Below are positions 8,298 to 16,665 of a stretch of DNA of 49,771 nucleotides, one piece after another. This DNA is from Gammaproteobacteria bacterium. GTDB lineage: Bacteria > Pseudomonadota > Gammaproteobacteria > Pseudomonadales > Azotimanducaceae. The stretch is taken from assembly GCA_016874135.1 (NCBI GenBank), contig VGVE01000012.1:1-49771 (forward strand), read 5' to 3'. The notes beneath the pieces are model-generated. The model was given only the letters and a program-made list of their open reading frames with translations. It ran no database searches and was not told the DNA's origin. The position numbers and the translations under genes were made by a program. Each line of letters opens with the position of its first letter. The first letter of the stretch is position 1.

Positions 8298-10010
8298 GAG
8301 TTTCTTCTGCGCGCGACGGGCGAAACGCTCTGGGGCAATCACGTCGAGTACCTCCGGTGTCACCGGAGGTGCCCATCCCATCATGAGGCTCTGCACCACT
8401 GCCGCGCCGAGGTGCGCTGAGGTTGCGCCCATGGAACCGTGTGCGGTGCTGACCCATACATCTCCCAGTTTGCCGATCAGCGGCATGCGATCCGCAGTGG
8501 TGACCCGTGTGGCACGCTGGCGACGGGTCCAGATGTGTGTGCGAGACGACAATCGCGCGAGGTTGGTGCGGGTCGCTTCTTCCGGATCCCAGGGGCTGTA
8601 TTCGTAGGTGCTGCCCACGACGCCGAATTCCCCCCGCGGCAGAACATAACCGTCACCTAGCAGGGCAGTCCGGGGTGGATCGGGAAAAACCACGTGATCC
8701 GCTTGACCCCAGAGGGTGTGCAGGGGGATGTGATGTTCGCCGGCGAGTGAGGCCATGCCTGCAGCATTGCAGTAGATCAACGGGACTTCAGGGTCGACGC
8801 GATCGCTGAACGCAAGCTGGATACCGGGTGTTGTCGCAAGATCGGTACAGAGCCGCGCGAGATCAACCACCGGTGCGGAGGGAAACCAGAGGCCGGCGCT
8901 ATCGGGTCGCCACTGTGAACCGGCGAGCGCCGCTACAGCCTCCGGTGAGGTCCATTGCAACCAGTCGCCACTGGATTGATAACAGGCGAGCGTCCGTTCG
9001 AGGCGGTCCAGGGATGCATTCGGCCCTGGCAGCTGGATCACTCCGCAGGCATCCACACCGTCACGTCCTTGAGTGAACTCAAGGCTGTACAGATGACTGG
9101 CAGCGCGCCACGCAGCTACGGGGCTGTCATCGGCGAGCAGGCGGCTGTGCTGCGCGGCATACATCTGTGATGCACCGGTGGCGACCGCCCCAAACGGTTC
9201 GAGCAATCTGACTTCAACGCCTCGGCGAGCAAGGTGTGCAGCGAGGCTGCAACCGGCAATGCCTGCACCGAGGATCTGTGCCCGCAAAGGAAACAAACAG
9301 TCGCGGCCTGGGCGCATGAATTCGCCAGCGAGGCTCTCCCGTTTGACCGGTGATTGATCGACACGCCGCATGGCAAAGCCTGCAGATTCAAGCCCACGCC
9401 GAACCCGACCCACACTAGTGAAGGTGGTTACGGTTGCGCGGGATCGGGAGACCTTTGCCATGCTTGTGAAAGTCGCCTCGCTCCACATGTCGGGATTGCG
9501 ATCCGGTGCAAAACCGTCGAGGAACCAGGCATCCACGCCGTACAGCTGATCTGTGACGAGGCGGCTCAGGAAATCCGTGACGTCGCCGAACCACAGGGAA
9601 AGCACAATGCGGCCGCCCGCAAACTCGCGGCGGTGCCAACCGTCAAGAAACGGTGGCCACTGCCGGATCAGTTCATCCAGCAGCGGCAGCGCGGACTCCG
9701 GGCAGCAGGTACGCAGTCGCTTCAGGTCAGCGGCATGCAAGGGATGCCGTTCCACACTGAGAAAGTGCAGATGCCGGGCGTTGCGCAAGGCGAGCGCTGC
9801 CGCGATGACAAAGTTGAGACCAGTGCCAAACCCGAGTTCGGCGATGGTGAAGTGCGGAGTGACGGTGAGGCGGTCGGCAATGTCGGCGGGTTCGAGGAAC
9901 ACCCGTTGCACTTCACTGGCGGCATCATGGCTCGAATAGATGTCGCGATAACGGGTGTTAAAAGGGGCCCCTGAGGTGTCCCAGGTAATCTCGGCGGGTT
10001 CGATCTTCAC
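8286..10010 (-). CDS. mnmC: Bifunctional tRNA mnm5s2U34 methyltransferase / cmnm5s2U34 oxidoreductase
   Basis: A 574-residue two-domain enzyme that finishes the wobble uridine modification of tRNAs for Lys, Glu, Gln and others. The N-terminal third is the SAM-dependent methyltransferase (IAELGFGTGLNF about residue 57; LDGFAPDRNPDMW about residue 165). The C-terminal part is the FAD-dependent oxidoreductase (ILGAGIAGCSLA, about residue 247; LGDGYVLPRGEFGVVGSTYE further on). I chose GTG at 10010 because it gives VKIEPAEITW, the normal MnmC opening, and overlaps the stop of the sulfurtransferase gene as GTGA; the open frame extends 13 codons more. The coupling to a sulfurtransferase is suggestive because s2U needs sulfur, but I cannot show a link. 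Confidence 0.92.
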   Translation of the reverse strand: MKIEPAEITWDTSGAPFNTRYRDIYSSHDAASEVQRVFLEPADIADRLTVTPHFTIAELGFGTGLNFVIAAALALRNARHLHFLSVERHPLHAADLKRLRTCCPESALPLLDELIRQWPPFLDGWHRREFAGGRIVLSLWFGDVTDFLSRLVTDQLYGVDAWFLDGFAPDRNPDMWSEATFTSMAKVSRSRATVTTFTSVGRVRRGLESAGFAMRRVDQSPVKRESLAGEFMRPGRDCLFPLRAQILGAGIAGCSLAAHLARRGVEVRLLEPFGAVATGASQMYAAQHSRLLADDSPVAAWRAASHLYSLEFTQGRDGVDACGVIQLPGPNASLDRLERTLACYQSSGDWLQWTSPEAVAALAGSQWRPDSAGLWFPSAPVVDLARLCTDLATTPGIQLAFSDRVDPEVPLIYCNAAGMASLAGEHHIPLHTLWGQADHVVFPDPPRTALLGDGYVLPRGEFGVVGSTYEYSPWDPEEATRTNLARLSSRTHIWTRRQRATRVTTADRMPLIGKLGDVWVSTAHGSMGATSAHLGAAVVQSLMMGWAPPVTPEVLDVIAPERFARRAQKKLRKV

Positions 10011-10837
10011 TGATCTGTAGCGATGGGCCGCATCTTGTCTTCGATCCACTCACTCCAGGAGCCAGGGTAGAGGGTGGGCTCATCAAGACCGGCGATTCGC
10101 ATGGCGAGAATGTTATGTGCGGCCGTGACTCCTGAACCGCAATAACAAATCAGCTCACGGCTAAGCCCGTTGAAGCGCTGCGCCAGCTCATTCCGCGAGA
10201 GGAAACGTTGGGTTGCATCGAGATTGCCCGCAGCGGGGATACACACCGCGCCGGGAATATGGCCGGCGGTGTGATCGATGGGTTCCTTGCGGCCGGCAAA
10301 CCGTTCTTCAGCACGCGCATCGACCCGGGAAGCGGTACTGTTGTTCAACAAACCGGCGGCATCAATCTCCCGGGTCAGCGCGGGTCGTCGGGCAAAGTCG
10401 CCACGGGACCAATTCGCTACCTGCGTTTCCAGTGGCAAGCCGGCAGCGAGCCACGCAGGCGAACCGCCGTTGAGCACCGCCACGGCGTCGTGCCCAAGCC
10501 AGCGGAGCAGCCACCAGGCGCGGGCCGCAAACATTCCACCCATGTCGTCGTAGACGACAACCTGCATGGTGGTATTGATTCCCCAGCCACGCAGCCGTTC
10601 GAGGAGGCCATTCGGATCCGGGAGCGGATGCCGCCCGCGGTTTCCCGGGGCGGCCGCAAAATCGCGGTCGAGATCGCCCAGGACGGCGCCCGGGATGTGA
10701 CCTTCGGCAAACACCCGGGCACCGAATCCGGGATCCCCCAGCCTCGCGCGGCAATCGATGATTCGAGCGGCGCTGGCCGCGCCAAGGAGATCTGCAAGGC
10801 CAGCAGGTTCAATCAGAGTATTGAAGCGACTAGTCAT
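10007..10837 (-). CDS. 3-mercaptopyruvate/thiosulfate sulfurtransferase (tandem rhodanese)
   Basis: A 276-residue protein with two rhodanese domains; the first is inactive in the family and the second holds the catalytic Cys. The active-site loop reads ICYCGSGVTA (about residue 233). The CGSGVT loop is the 3-mercaptopyruvate sulfurtransferase form, so an SseA-like role in moving sulfur from mercaptopyruvate is favoured. Other conserved parts are IIDCRARLGDPGFGARVFAE, FAEGHIPGA and VVYDDMGGMFAARAWWLL. I start at the ATG at 10837 (MTSRFNTLI); 55 more codons are open upstream but are not family-like. It is divergent from the desaturase and overlaps mnmC. Confidence 0.88.
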   Translation of the reverse strand: MTSRFNTLIEPAGLADLLGAASAARIIDCRARLGDPGFGARVFAEGHIPGAVLGDLDRDFAAAPGNRGRHPLPDPNGLLERLRGWGINTTMQVVVYDDMGGMFAARAWWLLRWLGHDAVAVLNGGSPAWLAAGLPLETQVANWSRGDFARRPALTREIDAAGLLNNSTASRVDARAEERFAGRKEPIDHTAGHIPGAVCIPAAGNLDATQRFLSRNELAQRFNGLSRELICYCGSGVTAAHNILAMRIAGLDEPTLYPGSWSEWIEDKMRPIATDQ

Positions 10838-11023
10838 GGGCTGAATTGTGCGCCAGTTGGCGGTTGCCGGGAAACGCATCACTACACTCATCCGAAGACA
10901 GGGTTGAGGCCCAAGGTCGCGGCTGCCGCTCAACGGCTGAAGCACAAAGGCCGGGCTAAAACAATCTGGCGGCCGCGAGGATGCGGCGCCAGAATCACCC
11001 AAATCCCGACGAACGAGGTGGAC

Positions 11024-12217
11024 GTGCTACTGGACTTGCTGGCCGAGGGACTCGTGCCCTGGAACGTGTGGGCGATTGTTGCCTACACGCTGATCGTCAC
11101 CCACATCACCATCGTATCTGTCACTGTATTCCTGCACCGGCATTCCGCTCACCGGGCGCTGGAGCTGCATCCGGCGCTGGCTCACTTTTTCCGGTTCTGG
11201 CTGTGGATCACCACCGGCATGGGAACCAAGGAATGGACGGCGATTCATCGCAAACACCACGCCACCTGTGAAACCGCGGAAGATCCGCACAGCCCGCAGG
11301 TGATGGGGCTCGGCAAGATTTTCTGGAAAGGCGTCGAGATGTATCGGCTGGCCGGCACGCCGGAAACACTGGCACGATACGGCGCCGGCTCTCCTGACGA
11401 CTGGGTTGAGCGGAACCTGTACTCGAAGCACACCTGGCTCGGCATCATTCTCATGGCCACCACCAATGTGCTGCTGTTTGGTGGCATCGGCATCACGATC
11501 TGGGCGATCCAGATGGTGTGGATTCCGCTCTTCGCCGCTGGTGTGATCAACGGCATTGGCCACTTCTGGGGTTATCGCAACTACGAGTGTGGGGATGCAG
11601 CACGCAACATCCTGCCGTGGGGGATCCTCATCGGTGGCGAGGAACTGCACAACAACCACCACACCTACCCGAACTCCGCCAAGCTCTCGTCCAAACCGTG
11701 GGAGTTTGATATCGGCTGGTTCTGGATTCGCCTCTTCGAAACGTTTGGTTTGGCCCGGGTGCGCAGTAAGGGCCCGGTGGCGAGACGTGTGGAAGGCAAG
11801 GCTTCCCTCGACCTTGATACCGCTTGGGCGATTCTTAACGATCGCTTCCGGGTCATGTCGCGGTATGCGGAGCAGGTGATCACGCCGAGTGTGCGCACCG
11901 AATATGGTAAGGCAGATGCTGCGACCCGCCGGGTACTTCGTCGTGCGCGTAAGGCCCTTGCTCGCGAGAGCAGCATTGTCACGCAGCGGCAGCAGTCGAC
12001 CATCGACTACGTGGTCAAGGCAAGTCACGAGCTGCGGTTGATCTATGAGCATCGGCTCGCGCTCAACGAAGTGTGGGCGAAACGTGCCAATGCCGAAGAG
12101 CTGCTTTCAGGGCTGCGGGCATGGTGTGTGAAAGCGGAGCAGTCCGGTATTCACGCGCTGCAGGAGTTTGTGACCGAGCTCAAGACCTATGCAATGCCGG
12201 CGCCGAGAACCGCCTGA
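11024..12217 (+). CDS. Acyl-CoA delta-9-type fatty acid desaturase
   Basis: A 397-residue integral membrane di-iron desaturase. The three histidine boxes are clear: HRHSAHRA (about residue 39), HRKHHATCE (about residue 76) and HNNHHTYPNSA (about residue 209). Hydrophobic segments (VWAIVAYTLIVTHITIVSVTVF, WLGIILMATTNVLLFGGIGI) give the usual two hairpins. This class introduces a double bond into saturated acyl chains, adjusting membrane fluidity. The start is a GTG five bases after GAGG; another GTG two codons earlier is possible. The open frame continues far upstream, but there it runs through the opposite-strand sulfurtransferase gene and is not coding. A C-terminal helical, charged extension of about 130 residues follows the catalytic part. 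Confidence 0.9.
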   Translation: MLLDLLAEGLVPWNVWAIVAYTLIVTHITIVSVTVFLHRHSAHRALELHPALAHFFRFWLWITTGMGTKEWTAIHRKHHATCETAEDPHSPQVMGLGKIFWKGVEMYRLAGTPETLARYGAGSPDDWVERNLYSKHTWLGIILMATTNVLLFGGIGITIWAIQMVWIPLFAAGVINGIGHFWGYRNYECGDAARNILPWGILIGGEELHNNHHTYPNSAKLSSKPWEFDIGWFWIRLFETFGLARVRSKGPVARRVEGKASLDLDTAWAILNDRFRVMSRYAEQVITPSVRTEYGKADAATRRVLRRARKALARESSIVTQRQQSTIDYVVKASHELRLIYEHRLALNEVWAKRANAEELLSGLRAWCVKAEQSGIHALQEFVTELKTYAMPAPRTA

Positions 12218-12229
12218 CCCTGCCTGGTG

Positions 12230-12262
12230 TGCCGGCGGGATGCGTGTTGCTCCTCGCCGGCA
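12230..12262. repeat. Inverted repeat between convergent desaturase and argS
   Basis: An 8-base perfect stem (TGCCGGCG / CGCCGGCA) encloses 17 bases in the 87-base gap between the two convergent stops. It lacks a T-run, so a role as a two-way terminator is only plausible. Confidence 0.4.
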
Positions 12263-12304
12263 GACGCCCCCCCTGCCAATCGTCCCGAAGGGGCGAGCGA
12301 CGGC

Positions 12305-14002
12305 CTACATCCGCTCCGGCACATCGATGCCAAGCAGTCCGAGACCGAACTCCATCGTATCGAGCGTCTTGCGGCAATAGGCCAGCCGGCGATTGCGGTC
12401 GAGGGAGTGCGCGCTCAACACCGGACACTGCTCGTAGAACTGGCTGAAGCGTGTGGCGAGGTCATACAGAAAGGCGCAGAGATAGTGCGGCAGTCCTTCG
12501 GTGGCGACTTTCTCCACCACCTCCTGCAAGCGGAGCAGCTGGAGCACCAGGCTGCGTTCCGCGGGATGGGTGGGCGTAAGGTCGACGCGCATATTCACCT
12601 CGCCGTCCAAGCGTCGAAACACGCTGCGAATGCGCGCACAGACATACTGCAGATAGGGAGCAGTATTGCCGTCGAAAGCCAACATCTGGTCCCAGTCGAA
12701 GACGTAATCGTTGGTGCGATGTTTGGACAGATCTGAATATTTCACCGCACCGATGCCCACTGTGCGGGCAATCTGCTGACGCTCCTCGGCTGAAAAATCC
12801 GGATTCTTGCTGCTGACGACCTCGAGCGCGCGCTCTTCCGCTTCATCGAGCAGGCCGGACAGTTTGATCACGCCGCCGGCGCGGGTTTTGAATGGCCGGC
12901 CATCTTTGCCGAGCATCGCCCCGAAGGGCATGTGCTCAAGCTGCATACCGGCAGGTTTGAACCCGGCGGCTTCAGCCACCGCAAAAACCTGCCGGAAGTG
13001 CAGGGCCTGCCGCGCATCGACGAAGTAGAGCACCCGATCTGCGTGCAGGGTCCTGTTGCGGTAGCGGATGGCGGCAAGATCGGTGGTCGCATAGAGATAA
13101 CCGCCGTCCGACTTCTGCACGATGAGTGGCAGCACATTGCCGTCTTTGGCCTTGAACCCGTCCAGAAACACACATTGCGCACCGTTCGATTCCGTCAACA
13201 GACCGCAGGCGTTGAGGTCGTTGAGGGTTGTTTCGAGGTCATCGTTGTAAGCGCTCTCCGGCATGACGTCCGCAGAGGCGAGCAGCACACCCAGGCGTTC
13301 ATACACGTCTTGGCAGTGGGAGAGCGAAACGTTGATGAACTGTTGCCACGCAGCGCGCGCGGCAGATTCACCCGATTGCAGAGCGACCACCGCCTGACGG
13401 CTGCGTTCAGCGAATTGAGGTTCTTCGTCGAAACGTTTTTTTGCCGCGACGTAGAAACTCTCAAGATCGGCGAGTTGTGCAGAATTGGCTCCGGCATCCT
13501 GCATGTGCGTGAGCAACATGCCGAACTGTGTTCCCCAGTCGCCAACGTGGTTCTGGCGGATGACATGGTAGCCGAGCGCCGTGAGCACCCGTGCAATCGC
13601 ATCACCGATGATGGTGCTGCGCAGGTGACCGACGTGCATTTCTTTGGCCAGGTTAGGCGCCGAATAATCGATGACCACCCGCTCCCGATTCGGCACTGGA
13701 TCAATTCCGGAAGACGACTGCAGAGCCGCACCGAGATGACTGTCCTTGAGGCGCAGGTTGATGAAACCCGGACCCGCAACCTCGGGAGGATCGATCAGGT
13801 CTGGCGAATCGAGCTCGGCGATGACTGCCTGGGCGAGCTCACGCGGATTGCGTTTTGCCTGTTTGGCGAGTGCCATGATGCCGTTCGCCTGATAGTCGCC
13901 GAACTCGGGACGGGCGGCGGTTTGCACCAGCGGATTGCCGGCAAAACCGGCCTTTCGCATCGCCTCGCTGAGGCGCAGCTCGATGACTGTACGCAGGTTC
14001 AT
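12305..14002 (-). CDS. argS: Arginyl-tRNA synthetase
   Basis: Class I synthetase that charges tRNA-Arg; 565 residues is normal. The HIGH motif appears as MHVGHLRST (about residue 120), preceded by VVIDYSAPNLAKEMHVG, which is the ArgRS form. The N-terminal Add-1 domain (residues 1-100) and the C-terminal anticodon-binding DALR domain (KYSDLSKHRTNDYVFDWDQML, then the helical end with FSQFYEQCPV) are present. As in many ArgRS the KMSKS loop is replaced, here by FGAMLGKDGRPFKTR. It is the last gene of the leftward yciB-to-argS run; only three bases separate it from the cold-shock-domain gene. Confidence 0.97.
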   Translation of the reverse strand: MNLRTVIELRLSEAMRKAGFAGNPLVQTAARPEFGDYQANGIMALAKQAKRNPRELAQAVIAELDSPDLIDPPEVAGPGFINLRLKDSHLGAALQSSSGIDPVPNRERVVIDYSAPNLAKEMHVGHLRSTIIGDAIARVLTALGYHVIRQNHVGDWGTQFGMLLTHMQDAGANSAQLADLESFYVAAKKRFDEEPQFAERSRQAVVALQSGESAARAAWQQFINVSLSHCQDVYERLGVLLASADVMPESAYNDDLETTLNDLNACGLLTESNGAQCVFLDGFKAKDGNVLPLIVQKSDGGYLYATTDLAAIRYRNRTLHADRVLYFVDARQALHFRQVFAVAEAAGFKPAGMQLEHMPFGAMLGKDGRPFKTRAGGVIKLSGLLDEAEERALEVVSSKNPDFSAEERQQIARTVGIGAVKYSDLSKHRTNDYVFDWDQMLAFDGNTAPYLQYVCARIRSVFRRLDGEVNMRVDLTPTHPAERSLVLQLLRLQEVVEKVATEGLPHYLCAFLYDLATRFSQFYEQCPVLSAHSLDRNRRLAYCRKTLDTMEFGLGLLGIDVPERM

Positions 14003-14005
14003 GGG

Positions 14006-14503
14006 TCAGTCCAGGGACTGGACGTTTTCCGCGGCCAGCCCTTTTTCGCTCTTTCCGACGACATAGCGCACCCGTTGGCCGTCCCGGAGCACCGGTCTTT
14101 GCCGGTCATCGCCGCCGCGACCTGGCCGGCGAATCGAGCGTTGATGCACAAAAATCTCATCGCCGTTCGGGCGGATGATGAAGCCGTAACTCTTCGTGCG
14201 GTTGAACCACTTGACCCGCCCTTCTTCGGTGCCCGCGTTATCGGGAGGCAAGGTTCTCCTGGCGAGCTGAGGAGCAGGCGCGGAAGCACTGGCAGTGCTC
14301 TGGATTGTGCTACGAGCCTGATCCGCCGCGAACGGAGCAGTGCTGGCAGGGCGCAGCCGAAGGGTGGCTAGCCCCTGGATGACCAGGGCAATGATCGCCA
14401 CAACGGTCAACGCCATCGGGCTGTCTGGCCAAAGGCGTGGCACCACATTGCCAAGCGTGGCGCCAAGGAAAATCGCGATGACTGCGATGTAAAGAATCTG
14501 CAT
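14006..14503 (-). CDS. Membrane-anchored cold-shock-domain protein
   Basis: A 165-residue protein with two N-terminal hydrophobic segments (YIAVIAIFLGATLGNVV and LTVVAIIALVIQGLATL), an Ala/Ser/Pro-rich linker of about 50 residues, and a C-terminal cold-shock (S1-like) domain: GRVKWFNRTKSYGFI is RNP1, EIFVHQRSI is RNP2, and the end is GLAAENVQSL. The CSD should bind single-stranded RNA or DNA; the membrane anchor would put it on the cytoplasmic face. The usual arrangement in DUF1294 proteins is CSD first, membrane later; this one is reversed. An ATG 10 codons upstream (14533) is a possible alternative start. It sits between the cyclophilin and argS genes. Confidence 0.8.
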   Translation of the reverse strand: MQILYIAVIAIFLGATLGNVVPRLWPDSPMALTVVAIIALVIQGLATLRLRPASTAPFAADQARSTIQSTASASAPAPQLARRTLPPDNAGTEEGRVKWFNRTKSYGFIIRPNGDEIFVHQRSIRRPGRGGDDRQRPVLRDGQRVRYVVGKSEKGLAAENVQSLD

Positions 14504-14648
14504 GGTAAAGAGCTTCTCCGGAAAGGCGGGCATGTTAGCAGCCCCTTTTTCATAAAGAGACGCGACGTAGTCGCGCGATTGACTCAGACAGATGCGACGG
14601 CTTGCGAGAAGAATGATCAGCCGCGCGCCATAACAAATTCTGTAGGCG

Positions 14649-15206
14649 TCAGATCCGCTCCGCCTTGAGAATCACCATCGTGCTTTTCGGCACGCCTTCC
14701 ATGCCGTCACGGGTACCCACCTCGGAGAGTTCAATCGTCTCAACCACCTCCCATCCGGAGACCACTTCACCAAAAACGGTGTAGCCCGGGATACCGGGCT
14801 TGGCATTGAGATGTGAATTGTCGTTGACGTTGATAAAGAACTGGGTGTCGGCGGAGTCGGGATCATCGAGTCGCGCCATGGCGAGGGTGCCTTTGCGATT
14901 GCCAAGGCCGACTTTGGACTCGTTCTTCACCGTTCGGGGCGGTTTACGGTACACAAGGTTCTCATCATAACCACCGGCCTGGATCACGAAGCCGGCGAGC
15001 ACGCGGTGGAAGATGAGGCCACTGTAGAAACCCGAGTCCACCAGTTCGAGGAAATTCTTCACCGTCTCAGGCGCCTGTGAATCGTATAGCGCCATATCGA
15101 TTACACCGATGCTGGTGGTCAGGCGCACGCTGCTTTCGGACCATCCGAGTGGTGAAAACAACAGGCAGAGAAGGCCAATTGTTCGGGTGAGCGAGGTTCG
15201 CAACAT
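14649..15206 (-). CDS. Cyclophilin-type peptidyl-prolyl cis-trans isomerase, exported
   Basis: A 185-residue PPIase of the bacterial PpiA class that isomerises prolyl bonds, probably in the periplasm. The signal peptide is at residues 1-23 (RTIGLLCLLFSPLGWSES). The catalytic segment is FYSGLIFHRVLAGFVIQAGG, with the family Arg in FHRV and Gln in IQAGG; DTQFFINVNDN follows and the C-terminal GYTVFGEVVSG is typical. The Trp that confers cyclosporin sensitivity is not obvious. I start at ATG 15206, with AGGGA six bases upstream; 30 open codons precede it but overlap pdxJ. Confidence 0.9.
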   Translation of the reverse strand: MLRTSLTRTIGLLCLLFSPLGWSESSVRLTTSIGVIDMALYDSQAPETVKNFLELVDSGFYSGLIFHRVLAGFVIQAGGYDENLVYRKPPRTVKNESKVGLGNRKGTLAMARLDDPDSADTQFFINVNDNSHLNAKPGIPGYTVFGEVVSGWEVVETIELSEVGTRDGMEGVPKSTMVILKAERI

Positions 15207-15219
15207 CTTTAGGTCCCTG

Positions 15220-16005
15220 TCAGGTTCGAGGTGGACTACGACCGAGTGCGCGCAGGTAGGCAGCGGTGGTGGGTTCGAGCCCGAGATAAAGCGCATCAGC
15301 GATCAGAGCGTGGCCGATGGATACCTCGACGATGGCATCGATGGTAGCCAGCAGCGGCAGGTTCACGAGGTTCAAGTCATGACCAGCGTTGACGGCGAGG
15401 CCAATTTTTTGAGCGAATGCCGCCGCTTCAGCATAGGCAGCAAAGCTCACTTGGGTTTCGGCGGAGTTGACGCCATATGACGCGACGGCGTCGGCATATG
15501 GGCCGGTATACAGCTCTATGCGATCCGCACCAACTGCCTTGGCACGTTCGATGGCCCCGAGGTCGGTATCCATGAAGAGCGAGACCCGCGCACCCAGTGA
15601 CTGGTAATACCGAATGCGATCGATCAGCGGGCCGTTGTCGCCAAGCAGATCGAAACCATGATCGCTCGTCAGCTGATTGTCGCCGTCGGGCACCAGGGTC
15701 GCCTGAGCCGGTCGCACGGATTCGATGAGTGCATCCATGCCCGGATAACCGTTGGCGCGCGGGCCTGGCACCGGATTGCCTTCGATGTTGAACTCGACAC
15801 CGGGATAGTCATCCCGAAGAAACGCTGCGATTGCGTGAACGTCTCTGGGCGTGATGTGTCGCTGATCGGGACGTGGGTGAACGGTGATGCCATCTGCACC
15901 GGCTTTGAGTACGGTGCGCGCCGCCTGCAGGACATCCGGAATCGCACCACCCCGGGTGTTTCGCAGTGCGGCGATTTTGTTGAGGTTGACGGACAGGGCA
16001 ATCAT
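15220..16005 (-). CDS. pdxJ: Pyridoxine 5'-phosphate synthase, divergent type
   Basis: Condenses 1-deoxyxylulose-5-phosphate with aminoacetone-3-phosphate to pyridoxine phosphate in the DXP-dependent vitamin B6 route. About 261 residues forming a TIM barrel. ADGITVHPRPDQRHIT carries the catalytic His/Arg cluster, FNIEGNP the Glu, and VNAGHDLNL the second His. The N-terminus reads SVNLNKIAALRN, whereas the usual proteobacterial form is GVNIDHIATLRN; this and FNIEGNP resemble Bacteroidetes-type PdxJ. The ATG at 16005 overlaps, as ATGA, the intended stop of the upstream SH3 gene. Because of a one-base shift in that gene, the pdxJ frame is now continuous with the SH3 protein back to 16665. Confidence 0.9.
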   Translation of the reverse strand: MIALSVNLNKIAALRNTRGGAIPDVLQAARTVLKAGADGITVHPRPDQRHITPRDVHAIAAFLRDDYPGVEFNIEGNPVPGPRANGYPGMDALIESVRPAQATLVPDGDNQLTSDHGFDLLGDNGPLIDRIRYYQSLGARVSLFMDTDLGAIERAKAVGADRIELYTGPYADAVASYGVNSAETQVSFAAYAEAAAFAQKIGLAVNAGHDLNLVNLPLLATIDAIVEVSIGHALIADALYLGLEPTTAAYLRALGRSPPRT

Positions 16006-16665
16006 GTCCAGGCGCTGCGGCGCGGTCGGGACTTGATTATCACACCCAGTAACAGCCCCCCGAAAATCAGACCTCCGCCAATGAGCAGCCAGCGCTCCTC
16101 GAGACCGTCTTCGAGTCGTTGGCGCTCGGCAGACAGGTTTTTCGCGAAGCAGGCCATTCAGCTCTTCAAGATTCTGCACTCTGCGCTCAGCTTCAATGGT
16201 TTTGGCGGATATTCGCCGGATGCGATCGAGTTCCGCCCGTTCGTTCGTAAGCTGTTCAGTGAGCGTGGTGACCTGGATCTTGGCCTCTTCCAGTTCAGCG
16301 AACACGTTGCCGGTACCAGCAGTCGCCTGTTCGAGATTTGCAGTGAGCTGATCAATTCGCGCCTGGCTTTGTTTGAGCAGATCCTTCGACGGCGGATCGG
16401 TCACGACGTACTGACTCGCAATCCAGCCTTCGCTGCCGTTTTCCGTGCGGATCTGGGTGAATTCTTCACCGGCCTGGAGCACCTCGAGCCGCGTACCTGC
16501 CTTCACGAAGTCGGTGATACGGTTTCCGCTTGATCCCCCGCTGCGGAGTTCAACACGGAGGGACTCGGTCACGTACTCGGCATGCAGTGGCAACGGCGCC
16601 AGGACAAGCGCGCCGGCGAGCAGCAGAGACAGTTTGTCATTGATGATAGTCGTGGTCCCGCTCAT
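16002..16665 (-). CDS. SH3-domain, coiled-coil membrane protein (TIGR04211-like), with a one-base shift
   Basis: The N-terminal part has a signal peptide (LLLAGALVLAPLPLHAE), a bacterial SH3 domain (about residues 32-90, including TRLEVL, ENGSEGWIASQYV) and a coiled coil (about 95-175). This is the layout of the TIGR04211 family, which ends in one membrane helix. The frame from 16665 loses that helix, but the helix is present in the next frame: LEERWLLIGGGLIFGG followed by LLLGVIIKSRPRR and a TGA at 16002-16004. The switch is needed at an A5 run (plus-strand T-run 16138-16142); removing one A restores a single protein of about 220 residues. The gene overlaps yciB by ATGA at 16662. Sequencing error, slippage or mutation are all possible. 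Confidence 0.75.

Noticed and set aside
10208..11023. Long in-frame extension before the desaturase
   Set aside because: It runs antisense through the sulfurtransferase gene; the ribosome site and family start support 11024.
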